The notes below the pieces were generated by a model. The model was not told where the DNA came from, did no database searches, and saw nothing but the letters and a program-made list of their open reading frames with translations. Positions 47,280-57,474 of a DNA stretch of 64,000 nt are shown one piece after another; the stretch's first letter is position 1; each line of letters starts with the position of its first letter. The stretch is from Gammaproteobacteria bacterium (GTDB lineage: Bacteria > Pseudomonadota > Gammaproteobacteria > Pseudomonadales > Pseudohongiellaceae): positions 1 to 64,000 of the forward strand of contig DUBM01000013.1 in assembly GCA_012960305.1 (NCBI GenBank). The letters are read 5' to 3'. The translations under genes were made by a program, and so were the position numbers.

Positions 47280-47614
47280 GCTTTCAGACCTTGGGCCTCT
47301 AGATAGTTTTTAACAACAACTCGATGATCGCCCTGGATTTCGATTGTGTTACTTTTGATAGTGCCGCCTGAACTGCAGAGAGTTTTTAATTTCTTGGCTA
47401 ATATTTTAAGCTCCTCTTTAGAATATTGAATACCAGAAATTACTGTTACGCCAACGCCTTTTCGCCCTTTGGTTTCTCGGCTAATAGTAATAGATTGAAT
47501 TTGACTAGAGTCAGTATCATTAGTGCCAACGCAGTTACATTTTCTCAAGGCTTTGCCGCATTTCGAGCAATGACTTAGCCCACTAGTTGAGTAAACGAGT
47601 TTTGATAAAGTCAT
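47261..47614 (-). CDS. yciH: SUI1/YciH family translation factor
   Basis: 117 residues. The C-terminal two-thirds is an eIF1/SUI1 domain (KGVGVTVISGI, LAKKLKTLCSSGGTIK, IEIQGDH near 95, then LEAQG). A short Cys cluster (HCSKCGKALRKCNC) at about 16-29 may bind zinc. E. coli YciH influences start-site fidelity in vitro. It is the only minus-strand gene between purF and the Bat operon. Confidence 0.88.
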   Translation of the reverse strand: MTLSKLVYSTSGLSHCSKCGKALRKCNCVGTNDTDSSQIQSITISRETKGRKGVGVTVISGIQYSKEELKILAKKLKTLCSSGGTIKSNTIEIQGDHRVVVKNYLEAQGLKAKLAGG

Positions 47615-47691
47615 GGGTATAAGTTCAATAGGTGTCGGCTTAATGAATTAATCGGCTACGTCAAGGAGAAATAATGATTGAATCGAGCGGC

Positions 47692-49482
47692 CTAAGTTTT
47701 ATAGAGTGGCGGTAAAGCAAATCGATCTCGTTGCCGGCATTGTTTTAGGGCCTGCAATTTCTGCCTGCGCAAGCTGCTAATGAGTTTTAGGAAACCGGCA
47801 TGATCAAAGTCACCGGCAGAGCTTCTTGAATTGTCATTGTTAAATAGCGCGGTTTGAATACCGTGAGCGTATTCATGCAGTTCAACAGAGTCTTTTTGTT
47901 GGAGGATATCCTCCATGCTTATTATTTCTCGACTATCGACAAAATGGTTACACCAATTTATAAGAGTTTCTCTTAGGCCATTGAGGTCTCGTCCAGAAGC
48001 TTTGCTTTTTAATTGTCTAAATGCAACTGCTTCATTGTTTTGAGGGCTGTATTTCTGGATTAAAGCCTCGCGTCGATCACGAAAATAGTCTGCAATTTCT
48101 TTTTTGCGGCTAGCGATAGTTAGTTGATAGACACTGATTGCGACAATGGCAAGTGCAGCAGCAATGAGATAGTTTAACCAAGAGGCGTCAACCTCAATAA
48201 ATTCTGCCTCATTCTGTGCATCGATCATGCCCTGGTCCACTATTGGCGCGGCTGCTAGTAATTCTGCGAGATTTTCTGAGGTAACAATAGTTTGTTCAGC
48301 TGGTGCATCACCTTCGATTGTAGCGACCATTAATCTAGTAGCGGGAACGATAGTGGCTTCAAGTTGATTAGTATCAATATTCCACCAGGGAATGGATATT
48401 TCTGGAATTTCAATGAAGCCAGCCTGAACAGGCACTATAGATGTTGTCTCGACCCGGGTTCCGACTATGGCGCCTTCTACAAAGGTGCGCTGGACATCAG
48501 CAGGGTCCGGATAGACATTAAGACCTTCAACTGCAAGGTCGCTAAAAGGTGGAAGTACGGCGCCATCGAGGCCTTCAGCAACCATTGTTACGGTACGAAC
48601 TAACGCATCACCAATCTGCAACCCGCTTAAATCTGTATTCCATGTTTCTTCCATAGTTAGGTTCGAAACAGGTAGCCAGAATTCACTGTTCTGCACGGCT
48701 AAAGGGCGTTCCTGGACTTCCACGCTAGTACCTTCGATAAAAGCAGTAACACGACGGGTATTCAGGTTTCTGAAAACAAAATTACTTGAACCATCTGTGA
48801 CTTCGCCGCGGAATAGAATGTCTGGAAATTCTAGTGGCCCGCTACGCTGTGGAAAAATCACATAGCGTTTTTCGTAGACTCCGAAGCGCACGCCATCAAT
48901 AAGTTTTTCATATTGATTAGGGGAGCCAATTAATTGAATGACGGTATTAGGCATTTCCAATTCAGTAAATTGCGGATTACGAATTCCGTTGATGGTGTAG
49001 TAGAGACGTACAGTAAAGAGTAGTTGCTCCTGCACATAAACTGTCTCCTTATTAAATTCCAATTCAAGGAACAGTTCATCGCTATCTTGGTTGGAGCGAG
49101 GGCCTTCGTTAACGACAGTAATCGTGACTGGGTCGGTGGCACTGTCATTTATCTCGATTGCAGGGATGGTAAGCTCGCCTTCGTTGAGTGGAAACAAAGT
49201 AACTATATAGTCGGTCCATGATTCTACAGCGCCATTCACGGAACGGATTTGACTGCTGGTTCGAGTTCCCAGTACATCAAAGTCTTCGGTTAAGGGGGTC
49301 AGATCGAGTTGCATGCCTTGGCGTTGGTCAAATACCCTTATCGTATATGTTAAGGTTTCGCCTCGAGCAATCTCTGTTCTGTCAATGGTGACTTCAATTT
49401 CTTGGGCATTGACAATCTGGCTCATAGCTAAAGTGATTAAGAGATAGGCAAGTGCAGTAAGTGTTTTTAACATTTTCACCAA
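47692..49482 (-). CDS. batD: BatD family protein
   Basis: 596 residues. Signal peptide 1-26, a long periplasmic beta-rich region (VTIDRTEIARGETLTYTI starts the BatD domain), a membrane helix near 437-457, then a cytoplasmic tail. Member of the MoxR/Bat (aerotolerance) system, whose biochemical role is not settled. Last gene of the six-gene minus-strand operon; it overlaps batB/C by 7 bases. Confidence 0.88.
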   Translation of the reverse strand: MVKMLKTLTALAYLLITLAMSQIVNAQEIEVTIDRTEIARGETLTYTIRVFDQRQGMQLDLTPLTEDFDVLGTRTSSQIRSVNGAVESWTDYIVTLFPLNEGELTIPAIEINDSATDPVTITVVNEGPRSNQDSDELFLELEFNKETVYVQEQLLFTVRLYYTINGIRNPQFTELEMPNTVIQLIGSPNQYEKLIDGVRFGVYEKRYVIFPQRSGPLEFPDILFRGEVTDGSSNFVFRNLNTRRVTAFIEGTSVEVQERPLAVQNSEFWLPVSNLTMEETWNTDLSGLQIGDALVRTVTMVAEGLDGAVLPPFSDLAVEGLNVYPDPADVQRTFVEGAIVGTRVETTSIVPVQAGFIEIPEISIPWWNIDTNQLEATIVPATRLMVATIEGDAPAEQTIVTSENLAELLAAAPIVDQGMIDAQNEAEFIEVDASWLNYLIAAALAIVAISVYQLTIASRKKEIADYFRDRREALIQKYSPQNNEAVAFRQLKSKASGRDLNGLRETLINWCNHFVDSREIISMEDILQQKDSVELHEYAHGIQTALFNNDNSRSSAGDFDHAGFLKLISSLRRQKLQALKQCRQRDRFALPPLYKT

Positions 49483-51260
49483 ATTTGCCCTCCATTCTGA
49501 ATACTATTGGCGGTTCCATTTAACTGCCGTTGTCGGTACTGATAACGGAATTTTCGGCGCAGTAATTCGCCTGGATCATTTTCAATACGACGCAGCCACT
49601 GCTCCACAGACTGCTGTTCTTCAAATTCTTCATTGCTGCTTTCACTGGGTGTATTTTGCTCGCTATTCGATTCTGAATTTTCCTGATCTTCCGGTGGTTG
49701 ATTCTGTTGTTCTTGTTGCTGTTGGTCTTGGTTGCCTTCTTGGCTTTGTTGATCTTGTTGGTCGCTATTTTCCTGGCTTTCTTCGGATTCACTTTCGGAA
49801 TTTTGTTCGGAATCGTTTTCCTGGCTTTCGCCATCTTGATTCTCGCCGCTTTCTGATTCTTCTTGCTCTAATAGTTGTTCAACGATTTCCCTATTGTAAA
49901 TCGCATCGTCGAGATTTGCATTGAGCCCCAATGCCAAATCATAGGCTGCTATCGCTTCGGCATAATTGCCTGCAACTGCAAGAGCATTGCCTCGGTTGTA
50001 GTGGCCATCTTGTGTATCTACGTCACTGTAAGCGGCGACGGCGGCTTCATAGTTCTCAGCGCGGTAACTTGCAGCACCCGCCCATTCTGTTGATTCAAAT
50101 AACACGGCTGCGGTTGCATGCTCCTCCGCAACAAAAGCTTCCGCGCCTTGCTGGTCTCGGGTTTTCCATAAGTCTCGCCAATCGAGAGCTTGAGCTGGCT
50201 GGCTAGGAAGCATTAGGCCGGCGCCCGTAACTAGGACCAGAGAAAATAACCAGCCTCGTCGAAAGCTCATTGCTGCGATCGGCAATACCAGTAGTAGAAG
50301 CCAGGGGCCTGTTTCATACCAAACATCAAATTCTTCTTCGACATCACTGAGTTGATCGTCATCGAGTAATTCGAAATTAGTTAATAGATAAACCAGATCT
50401 GCGTCTGATAATTGAATATCGTGATATCTGCCATTGACTCGATTGGCTAAAGACTGCAGTACGTTTTTGTTAAGAGTAGGGGTCACCATAGCCCCGGTTT
50501 CGTCGGTCAAAAAGGTACCGTCGCTGGTGCGTATCGGCGCGCCTTCTTCGGTACCAATACCCATTATGAGGAGTTCGTAACCAGTTCCTTCAAGTTGTTC
50601 CGTGAGTAGCAATTCCTGATCAAATCCACTAATACCGTCGGTCATCAATAATATTTTACTTTGATTTCCCTCGGTTTCGTCGAGTAGGCCGATCGCCAGC
50701 TCCATCGCGGACATAGGATTGCTGCCGAACAACGGCATGATGTTCGGACTAAGAGACGGCACTAAAGCGGCGATAGTTACTACATCGTCGGTAAGAGGTG
50801 TCACAGTATGTGCATCTCCCGCATAGACCACTAAAGCAGTTTGTCCTTCGTCGCGAAGAACAAGAATGTCACGTAATTTGCGTTTTGCTAAATCAAGTCG
50901 GTTCGGAATATGATCGGGGGCAAACATCGAGAGTGATAGATCTAAAACGATCACCATAGCATCTTCTTTTTTTTGCACAGGCTGTGGGAATTTCTCCCAA
51001 ACCGGACCTGCCATTGCCATTATCGATAGCAACCAAGCGCTGAATAAAAGGAGAAGGGGGGTACGCTGAGCAGCATTTTTGCTTCGGTCTAATAAATAAG
51101 GCAGTAGTGATTTGTCGATGGCTTTGTCCCAGGCGGTAACAGCTGTGTTTATACGCCATAGGGCAGCAAAAAAAATCAGCGTTGGCGCTAATGCTAATAG
51201 CCAAATTGGTCTTAGAAAGTGAAACTCCTGGAATAAGCTTACGGGTATTGAAAGTTCCAT
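49476..51260 (-). CDS. Fused VWA (BatB) and TPR (BatC) protein
   Basis: 594 residues. Order: N-terminal membrane helix, VWA domain from about 100 with the metal site DLSLS, two further membrane helices near 320-360, TPR repeats near 383-457 (YNRGNALAVAGNYAEAIAAYDLALGL), a Glu/Gln/Ser/Asn low-complexity stretch near 460-547, and a basic end with WLRRIENDPGELLRRKFRYQ, which is the BatC C-terminal motif. BatB and BatC are separate in Bacteroidetes and fused in many Gammaproteobacteria. Start codon overlaps the batA stop. Confidence 0.88.
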   Translation of the reverse strand: MELSIPVSLFQEFHFLRPIWLLALAPTLIFFAALWRINTAVTAWDKAIDKSLLPYLLDRSKNAAQRTPLLLLFSAWLLSIMAMAGPVWEKFPQPVQKKEDAMVIVLDLSLSMFAPDHIPNRLDLAKRKLRDILVLRDEGQTALVVYAGDAHTVTPLTDDVVTIAALVPSLSPNIMPLFGSNPMSAMELAIGLLDETEGNQSKILLMTDGISGFDQELLLTEQLEGTGYELLIMGIGTEEGAPIRTSDGTFLTDETGAMVTPTLNKNVLQSLANRVNGRYHDIQLSDADLVYLLTNFELLDDDQLSDVEEEFDVWYETGPWLLLLVLPIAAMSFRRGWLFSLVLVTGAGLMLPSQPAQALDWRDLWKTRDQQGAEAFVAEEHATAAVLFESTEWAGAASYRAENYEAAVAAYSDVDTQDGHYNRGNALAVAGNYAEAIAAYDLALGLNANLDDAIYNREIVEQLLEQEESESGENQDGESQENDSEQNSESESEESQENSDQQDQQSQEGNQDQQQQEQQNQPPEDQENSESNSEQNTPSESSNEEFEEQQSVEQWLRRIENDPGELLRRKFRYQYRQRQLNGTANSIQNGGQIW

Positions 51261-52315
51261 TAGCTGCTACTTCCTGCTGCTGTGGAAGCATCTTCATCTA
51301 TTTCTTCTATTCGTGCTCGACCTGCAAGTGATAACCAAGGTATGGATGCTAGGGCGAAGATAAAGCTAATCAAAATTGCGGTGCCTAATGGCCAATAGTA
51401 AAGAACCATAGTGGGGCGATAAGTTTGTTCATCTTGTTCAATGGTTTCTAAAAGATCTAATTCTTCGTAGATATCCACTAAATCATTTACATCCCGAGCA
51501 CGAAAATATTTACCGCCCGTAGATTCAGCAATCTGGGTTAACACTTGTTCATCCAGCTCTGCTGAAGGATTGATCGCTCGAGCACCAAAAAAAGTTCGCT
51601 GAACTACTTGGTCAGCACCAATGCCAATGGTGTAAATTTTTATGTTTTCAGTACGAGCTAATTGGCCAGCTTGTTCTGGTGAAACAGCTCCGGCGTTATT
51701 AACGCCATCGGTAAGCAGTACCAAGACTCGGCTGTTTTCCGGCCGAGTACGTAAATGAATAACTGCAAGTCCTATGGCATCGCCAATGGCAGTAGCAGAT
51801 TCTTCGATGATTCCGATTTCTGCTTCTTCTAAGAGCGTTCCAACGGTTTTGCGATCAAAAGTGAGAGGTGCCTGAATATAGGCATGAGCGGCAAACAAAA
51901 TGAGACCTAGTCGATCGCCTTCGCGGCGTTCAACAAAATCACCAACAACGGCTTTTACCACATCGATGCGAGAAGCCTGACGGTTTCCTACTACCATGTC
52001 CTGTGCTTCCATACTGCCAGAAATATCTACTGACAACATTAGATCGCGCCCTGTAGATGGGAGCTGGACAGGGTCACCTAGATACTGTGGTCTGGTCGCT
52101 GCGATTACTACTAATAGCCAAATCAGCGTACAGCAAATTAGATTAAAAAGACGACCACTAGTGATGTTTTCGTTGTCTGACTGGAGCCGCTTCAAAATAC
52201 TAAAGAACGGTACATAAAGTGCCGCATCCTGTCGTGGCGCACGAGAGAGTAAGAGATACACTATAAAGGGAAGAGGTAAGGCAAAAGCTACCCACGGCCA
52301 TGTAAATTCAAGCAT
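51260..52315 (-). CDS. batA: VWA domain protein BatA
   Basis: 351 residues. Membrane helices near the N terminus (about 5-25, 58-75), a VWA domain beginning near 90 with DISGS as the metal-ion site and TDGVNNAG later, and a C-terminal helix near 312-332. Works with BatB in the inner membrane, probably as a scaffold. Overlaps the DUF4381 gene by 8 bases. Confidence 0.88.
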   Translation of the reverse strand: MLEFTWPWVAFALPLPFIVYLLLSRAPRQDAALYVPFFSILKRLQSDNENITSGRLFNLICCTLIWLLVVIAATRPQYLGDPVQLPSTGRDLMLSVDISGSMEAQDMVVGNRQASRIDVVKAVVGDFVERREGDRLGLILFAAHAYIQAPLTFDRKTVGTLLEEAEIGIIEESATAIGDAIGLAVIHLRTRPENSRVLVLLTDGVNNAGAVSPEQAGQLARTENIKIYTIGIGADQVVQRTFFGARAINPSAELDEQVLTQIAESTGGKYFRARDVNDLVDIYEELDLLETIEQDEQTYRPTMVLYYWPLGTAILISFIFALASIPWLSLAGRARIEEIDEDASTAAGSSS

Positions 52316-52880
52316 TAGTCACCTGGTCTACACCTGAAATATCAGACGCTGTTGGGTTGAGGCTCTCTTTAGTTGAATTCGGATCCCCTAAATACAAACT
52401 AGTAATCCATTCTTCGCCCAGGCTATTTAGAGCATCCACATCTACGTCACATTCGGTCTGAAAACGTCCGAAACTAAGAGCTGCAGCAATGCTGTCGTCC
52501 AACCTAGAAGATTCACCCTTTTCCCTAATAAAATCAACCCAGGCGCGACCGCTAAGACTGGCAACATTGGGTTGAGGGAAGTGATAGAGGGCAACTCGTC
52601 TAATCACGGAATTAAATTCATTTACGTATTTTAACTTCAGGTCATCACCACCGCCGGATGCTTCATTGGCATAGCTATTGTAACAACTGCTAAGTTCAGC
52701 AAGAGCATGCTGACAAATTTGATGGAGATTTCGGTGTCTTATATAGCGTCGAATAGCTAGCACCACGAGTACGAGAACTATAAGCGCCAAAATCCACCAG
52801 CCCGGGGCCGGTGGCCAGGAAGTTATCTCAGCAGGTAAGTGAATATCTGCTAGTTGAGCTAAGAGCTCTTCGCTATCCAA
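52308..52880 (-). CDS. DUF4381 domain-containing protein
   Basis: 190 residues. One membrane helix near 27-45 (GWWILALIVLVLVVLAIRR), then a cytoplasmic helical region with the WVDFI block and LYLGDP near the end. DUF4381 genes are found specifically between DUF58 and batA genes in MoxR operons. Function unknown. Overlaps both neighbours (22 and 8 bases), a tight operon. Confidence 0.82.
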   Translation of the reverse strand: MDSEELLAQLADIHLPAEITSWPPAPGWWILALIVLVLVVLAIRRYIRHRNLHQICQHALAELSSCYNSYANEASGGGDDLKLKYVNEFNSVIRRVALYHFPQPNVASLSGRAWVDFIREKGESSRLDDSIAAALSFGRFQTECDVDVDALNSLGEEWITSLYLGDPNSTKESLNPTASDISGVDQVTNA

Positions 52881-53839
52881 TGTCGGATTTGCTCCACCAC
52901 AAGTTGATTTGTACGCATTTTAATTAATCGGATTTGGAGTTTATCCATTTCTGATTCGAGATTTTCAACGCGCTGCTGAAATTGGTCACGATATTTGCTT
53001 CGAGCTTTGGGGTTATGGGTATTTAGAGCACCCTTGCGGCCGCCATCGGTAATACTGTAAATGCCAGGCACAGGCAATGTTTCTTCTAATACATCATACA
53101 CAAAACAGCAAATAACATTATTATGCCGAGAAAGCTGATTGAGATATTGCAGGGCTTTTTCGTCTAAAGTCATGAAATCTGAAATGACGTAAAGTGTACT
53201 GCCAGGCTTAGTAATTCGTCTAATTTGCCCAAGAGCATGAGCGAGGCCCGGTTTAAAATTGGGGTCAACTGGTTCTATAGTTTCAGGCTCTTTCACTTCT
53301 TGAAGATGCTGGTTATATAAATAGACCTGATTCAGTAAATGCAGGGCCGAGCGGCGGCTTCTTTTTGGGCGAACCAAGCTCGAATCGCTGTCTGAGAAGA
53401 CCAGTCCTCCTACACGATCACCATTCTCTATGGCCAGCCAGCAGAAAACTGCTGCAGCCTGAGCGGCAACTACTGACTTGAATGCTATTTGGCTACCAAA
53501 ATACATATTATGTGTTTGGTCGACAGCAATAATCACCGGTCTTTCTCTTTCTTCGCGAAAGACTTTTGTGAAAGGTCGACCTGTGCGCGCAGTGACCCGC
53601 CAGTCAATTAAGCGAATATCGTCTCCAGCTTGATAAGGGCGAAACTCTTCAAAATCGATGCCTCTCCCGCGCATTTTCGACAGGTGTAGTCCGGAAATTC
53701 CGGCGATTGAGCGAGTGTGAGCTAGATATTCTAGTGTTTTTGCTGCATAGCGCTGCACCAGAAGCTGAGGCAGTGTAATAACAGCGCCTCTGCTCTGGTA
53801 ACGGGCATGATGTGGGTCTATTTGCAGCTTTGCTGACAT
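52859..53839 (-). CDS. DUF58 domain-containing protein
   Basis: 326 residues. Contains the DUF58 hallmark YQAGDDIRLIDWRVTARTG near 68-86 and a VWA-like core, where the metal site reads DQTHN instead of DxSxS, so metal binding is doubtful. No membrane helix. Encoded directly after the MoxR ATPase, its usual partner. Confidence 0.88.
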   Translation of the reverse strand: MSAKLQIDPHHARYQSRGAVITLPQLLVQRYAAKTLEYLAHTRSIAGISGLHLSKMRGRGIDFEEFRPYQAGDDIRLIDWRVTARTGRPFTKVFREERERPVIIAVDQTHNMYFGSQIAFKSVVAAQAAAVFCWLAIENGDRVGGLVFSDSDSSLVRPKRSRRSALHLLNQVYLYNQHLQEVKEPETIEPVDPNFKPGLAHALGQIRRITKPGSTLYVISDFMTLDEKALQYLNQLSRHNNVICCFVYDVLEETLPVPGIYSITDGGRKGALNTHNPKARSKYRDQFQQRVENLESEMDKLQIRLIKMRTNQLVVEQIRHWIAKSS

Positions 53840-53859
53840 GATTGGCGTCTGAATTTAAT

Positions 53860-54819
53860 TTAGGCTGATGGCACGCGTTCGCGAATTGTCTCCAATACTT
53901 TGTCTGGTGTAACACCACTGGCTTCCGCTTCAAAGCTTAAGAGGATTCGATGGCGTAATACGTCGAACATAATTTCTTGAACATCGTCAGGACTGACAAA
54001 ATCGCGACCTTGGATCCAAGCATGAGCGCGTGCGCAACGATCTAGAGAAATAGTTCCGCGGGGGCTGGCTCCATATTCCAACCAAGAAGCCAATTCTTCT
54101 CCGTAAACTGTTGGATTTCGCGTAGCCATAATCAGTTGAATTATGTATTCCTCGACTTCTGGCGCCATGTGCATTGTTAGAATTTCTTGACGGGCTGAGA
54201 AGAGATCATCCTGAGCTATTTGATTAGGGGCTTCAACTTTCGCATTCATGGCTTCGTTTCTAACTAGATTTAAGATATCTCGCTCGGCATCGATTTGCGG
54301 ATAGCCGATCGTGACGTGCATGAGGAATCGGTCAAGCTGTGCTTCTGGAAGAGGGTAGGTACCTTCTTGCTCAATTGGGTTTTGTGTTGCCATTACTAGA
54401 AACAGTGGTGGTAATTTGAATGACTCACGACCGACACTGACCTGATGTTCACCCATAGCTTCTAAAAGCGCAGACTGAACTTTTGCCGGCGCACGGTTAA
54501 TCTCGTCAGCTAACACCAAATTATGAAAGATAGGGCCTTGTTGAAATCTAAATGTACCGTCTTCAGGACGAAATACCTCAGTGCCTGTTATATCGCTTGG
54601 TAATAAATCGGGTGTGAATTGAATTCTGTGAAAATCTCCCTCGATTGCTCGGGATAAATCTTTGATAGCTTTAGTCTTGGCGAGGCCGGGAGCCCCTTCA
54701 ACGAGTAGGTGACCATCAGCAAGTAATGCAATTAATAACCGATCAATTAGGCGCTCCTGCCCTATAATTTGTAGTGATAACCAATTTTTGAGTTCTGTTA
54801 TTATTCCATGCTGGGTCAT
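53860..54819 (-). CDS. moxR: MoxR family AAA+ ATPase
   Basis: 319 residues. Walker A GAPGLAKTK near 39-47, Walker B LVLADEINRAP near 104, sensor 1 ATQNPIEQEGTYPLPEAQLDRF near 156, and the C-terminal lid domain. MoxR ATPases act as chaperones for metal insertion or complex assembly together with VWA proteins. First gene of the six-gene operon. Confidence 0.92.
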   Translation of the reverse strand: MTQHGIITELKNWLSLQIIGQERLIDRLLIALLADGHLLVEGAPGLAKTKAIKDLSRAIEGDFHRIQFTPDLLPSDITGTEVFRPEDGTFRFQQGPIFHNLVLADEINRAPAKVQSALLEAMGEHQVSVGRESFKLPPLFLVMATQNPIEQEGTYPLPEAQLDRFLMHVTIGYPQIDAERDILNLVRNEAMNAKVEAPNQIAQDDLFSARQEILTMHMAPEVEEYIIQLIMATRNPTVYGEELASWLEYGASPRGTISLDRCARAHAWIQGRDFVSPDDVQEIMFDVLRHRILLSFEAEASGVTPDKVLETIRERVPSA

Positions 54820-54970
54820 ATTAATGATTCTCTGCGGTCAATGGGGCGCGTAAGACAAAGTCAGGGATTGTAAACGTTTTATAGTGGATGTCTAGATGAA
54901 GATTGTAGCGGAATGTAGCTACAGATCAGGTAGTTAGGAGCATCTGGCTTTTGGTCTCAGCCCAGTTCTT

Positions 54971-55780
54971 TTAGGGTTCGCCGGTAATTGGTGTGTTCAA
55001 ATCGAATAATCGCTTGGCGTTAGCGGTGGTTTCCTCTGCTAGAGCCGCAACTGGCACTCCTCTGCAGGCAGCTACAGTACTTGCTACTTCTAATAGATAT
55101 CTTGGTTCGTTGCGAGGGCTTGAGGGTTTCGGCGTTATAGTTCGGGGCAATAAGTAAGGTGCATCAGTTTCGAGTAATAAGCGATCTGCGGGTATCATGG
55201 AAACGAGTTGCTGCAGCTCGGTTCCGCGCCGCTCATCGCATACCCAACCAGTTATACCAATGTACATATCTAGCTGTATATAGTCCCGCAAAGCCCTCTC
55301 AGAGTCGGTAAAGCAGTGGACAACACCGCCAACTACTGCGCCTCGATACTTGCTTAAAAGCCTATAGAAGTCGTCATGAGCATCCCGTTGATGGAGGAAT
55401 AGCGGTTTTTGCGTCTCTGCGGCCAATTGCAGGTGAAGTTCAAAGGCTCTTAATTGATCCGCCGCTGGTGAATAGTTTCGATTGTAGTCCAATCCGCATT
55501 CACCGATCGCTGCAGTATTTGTATGAGCTGCTAAATCGCGAATAAGTGCGAATGCCTCTGTGTCACAGGCGCTGGCAACATGTGGGTGATAGCCAGCAGT
55601 GGCACTGACGAAATCAGGGTATTTTCTACACAACGTGCGAGCTTCACATGATGACTTGAAGTCTGTGCCGGTGACTATGATGTGACTGAGGCCCGCTTCG
55701 ATAGAGGAGGAGATAACGGCATTCAAATCGTGTTTAAACGACTCGTGAGTAAGATTTGCGCCAATATCGATGAGTTCCAT
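54971..55780 (-). CDS. tatD: TatD family metal-dependent hydrolase
   Basis: 269 residues from the ATG at 55780, where the family sequence starts (MELIDIGANLTH). An upstream in-frame ATG would add 15 residues unlike the family; the choice is not certain. TatD acts as a 3'-5' DNase/deoxyribonuclease with two metal ions. Ligands: D-x-N-T-H near the start in place of HxH, GECGLDYNR near 88, LHQRDAHDDF near 122, VVHCFTD near 146 and LLETDAPYLLP near 199. The single histidine in the first motif is characteristic of the TatD subgroup. Confidence 0.88.
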   Translation of the reverse strand: MELIDIGANLTHESFKHDLNAVISSSIEAGLSHIIVTGTDFKSSCEARTLCRKYPDFVSATAGYHPHVASACDTEAFALIRDLAAHTNTAAIGECGLDYNRNYSPAADQLRAFELHLQLAAETQKPLFLHQRDAHDDFYRLLSKYRGAVVGGVVHCFTDSERALRDYIQLDMYIGITGWVCDERRGTELQQLVSMIPADRLLLETDAPYLLPRTITPKPSSPRNEPRYLLEVASTVAACRGVPVAALAEETTANAKRLFDLNTPITGEP

Positions 55781-55973
55781 GCTTTCAAATGCCTTGAGAG
55801 TGACAAAGGTGGCGATTTGTCCCATCCTAGTCGCGGACCGATTAGGCGCCGAGATTCTAGCCTAAGTCATCAGGCAGTACTAGCGGGCATTGGGCCTGAC
55901 AATCGCCTGATAGCTAGATATTACATGGCTTATAGCTGATAATAGAACAGTCTTAATAAAAGATTTGGAAGTG

Positions 55974-57023
55974 ATGGTGGATGCTAAAGTAAATAAAAAG
56001 CCGCTTAATTGGGCTGTGCTCGGTTTTCAATATCAACGCACTGATTATCGTTTTCGTGCTGTGCATGAGAATGGTGTTTGGGGAGAAGGTGAACTGATTA
56101 CCGATGAGAACATTCCTATTCACGAAGGAGCGCCTTCAATTCACTATGCCCAGCAATGTTTTGAAGGTATGAAAGCTCAAACCTCAGCGGATGGTCGCGT
56201 TCTTTTGTTTAGGCCTGATTTAAATAGTGAGCGCATGGATTTAGCTGCAAAGAGACTGCTAATGCCGCAAGTTCCCGAGAATTTATTTCTTGAGGCAGTG
56301 GAAGAAACAGTGCGAGCTAATTATGCTTGGATTCCACCATTCGGATCTGGTGCTTCTTTATATATACGTCCAATGCTTATCGGAGTTGGTGAGAACCTGG
56401 GCCTAAATCCAGCACAGAAGTTTGAGTTTCGCGTTTTCGTATGCCCGGTAGGGCCCTATTATAAAGAAGCAGGACTGGCAGTAATTTCATTGGCGGTCTC
56501 AGAAATGGACCGGGCAGCACCAAATGGTACAGGCAGTTTTAAAGTAGGGGCTAATTACGCTGGCGGCTTGTTAGCTACCCGGGCAGCTCAAGTACTAGGC
56601 GCTAATGAAGCGCTGTATTTAGATTCTATGGAAGGGCGTTACATCGATGAGGCAGGCTCTGCGAATATAATTGTAGCCATGAAAGATGGCAGCTTCGCCT
56701 CTCCTAAATCAGATGCGATCTTACCGAGCATCACTAGACGCTCTATTATGATCTTAGCTAAAGAAGAGCTAGGCTTAAAGGCTGAAGACAGGCCTATTGA
56801 TTTGAGGGCCGAATTTTCACAATTCCAAGAGATGGCTGCCTGTGGCACGGCTGCAGTACTTTCTCCAGTTGGAAAAGTCTGGTTCGATGCTGGTTGGCAC
56901 AATGTATATCAAGATGGCGATTCGATTGGACCTATTATGCAAGAACTTTATGATCTTTTAGTAGGTATCCAGAACGGTGAACTTGAAGACCGCTTTAGCT
57001 GGTTGCACGAAGTTTCGCGCTAA
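55974..57023 (+). CDS. ilvE: Branched-chain-amino-acid aminotransferase
   Basis: 349 residues from the ATG at 55974; a TTG at 55965 would add three residues. Transaminates the keto acids of Ile, Leu and Val with glutamate. HYAQQCFEGMKA near 57, RMDLAAKRL near 85, the PLP lysine in GSFKVGANYAGG near 188, and EAGSANI near 226 followed by the GTAAVLSPVG block near 297 identify the long (type II, Pseudomonas/eukaryote-like) BCAT. No promoter pair is evident in the short divergent gap to tatD. Confidence 0.93.
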   Translation: MVDAKVNKKPLNWAVLGFQYQRTDYRFRAVHENGVWGEGELITDENIPIHEGAPSIHYAQQCFEGMKAQTSADGRVLLFRPDLNSERMDLAAKRLLMPQVPENLFLEAVEETVRANYAWIPPFGSGASLYIRPMLIGVGENLGLNPAQKFEFRVFVCPVGPYYKEAGLAVISLAVSEMDRAAPNGTGSFKVGANYAGGLLATRAAQVLGANEALYLDSMEGRYIDEAGSANIIVAMKDGSFASPKSDAILPSITRRSIMILAKEELGLKAEDRPIDLRAEFSQFQEMAACGTAAVLSPVGKVWFDAGWHNVYQDGDSIGPIMQELYDLLVGIQNGELEDRFSWLHEVSR

Positions 57024-57474
57024 CTCGGCATCATCACTTGAGAGTCATTCTTCCAAAAATGGTTATGAGTATGTTCCTTGGTGCGTTCAGTAAGCGGCGG
57101 GCTTAAGCTTAGATAATTCGTTGATTGATAGCTTGTCGATGTCTGTGTTGTTCGTTTAGATTGTGTCTAAAAATAAGAGACTTAGCGCTCTTTGTAGCTA
57201 AAATTCATTTCTTAGTATGTCTGTCGTTAGGCCCTTCGCGGTGTCTTTCGTGGAGGTCGAATCTGAACTCTAGATATCGTGTGCGAAACAATAATTATGG
57301 ATTGCAAACTGAGAGTCAGGTTTGTATCTTTCCCGCGCTTATTAACTACTTAAGGCTCAAATCTCTGTTGATTAGTCAAGCTTGAGAAGCTTAAAAAATT
57401 CCATAGACAAATTGATTTGGCCCAAGAATGGGTGAAATCTAATTTCTGCTCATAGATATTTTTTAAGAGAAAAC
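57024..57474. other. Intergenic region before topA
   Basis: About 450 bases after ilvE. One open frame (57125-57385) has no ribosome binding site or known family. A 15-base HindIII-type hairpin (AAGCTT-GAG-AAGCTT near 57380) is not followed by T. No terminator for ilvE was identified. Confidence 0.35.

Noticed and set aside
57125..57385. 86-residue open frame between ilvE and topA
   Set aside because: Cys/Leu/Arg-rich composition, no ribosome binding site, no family; probably non-coding.
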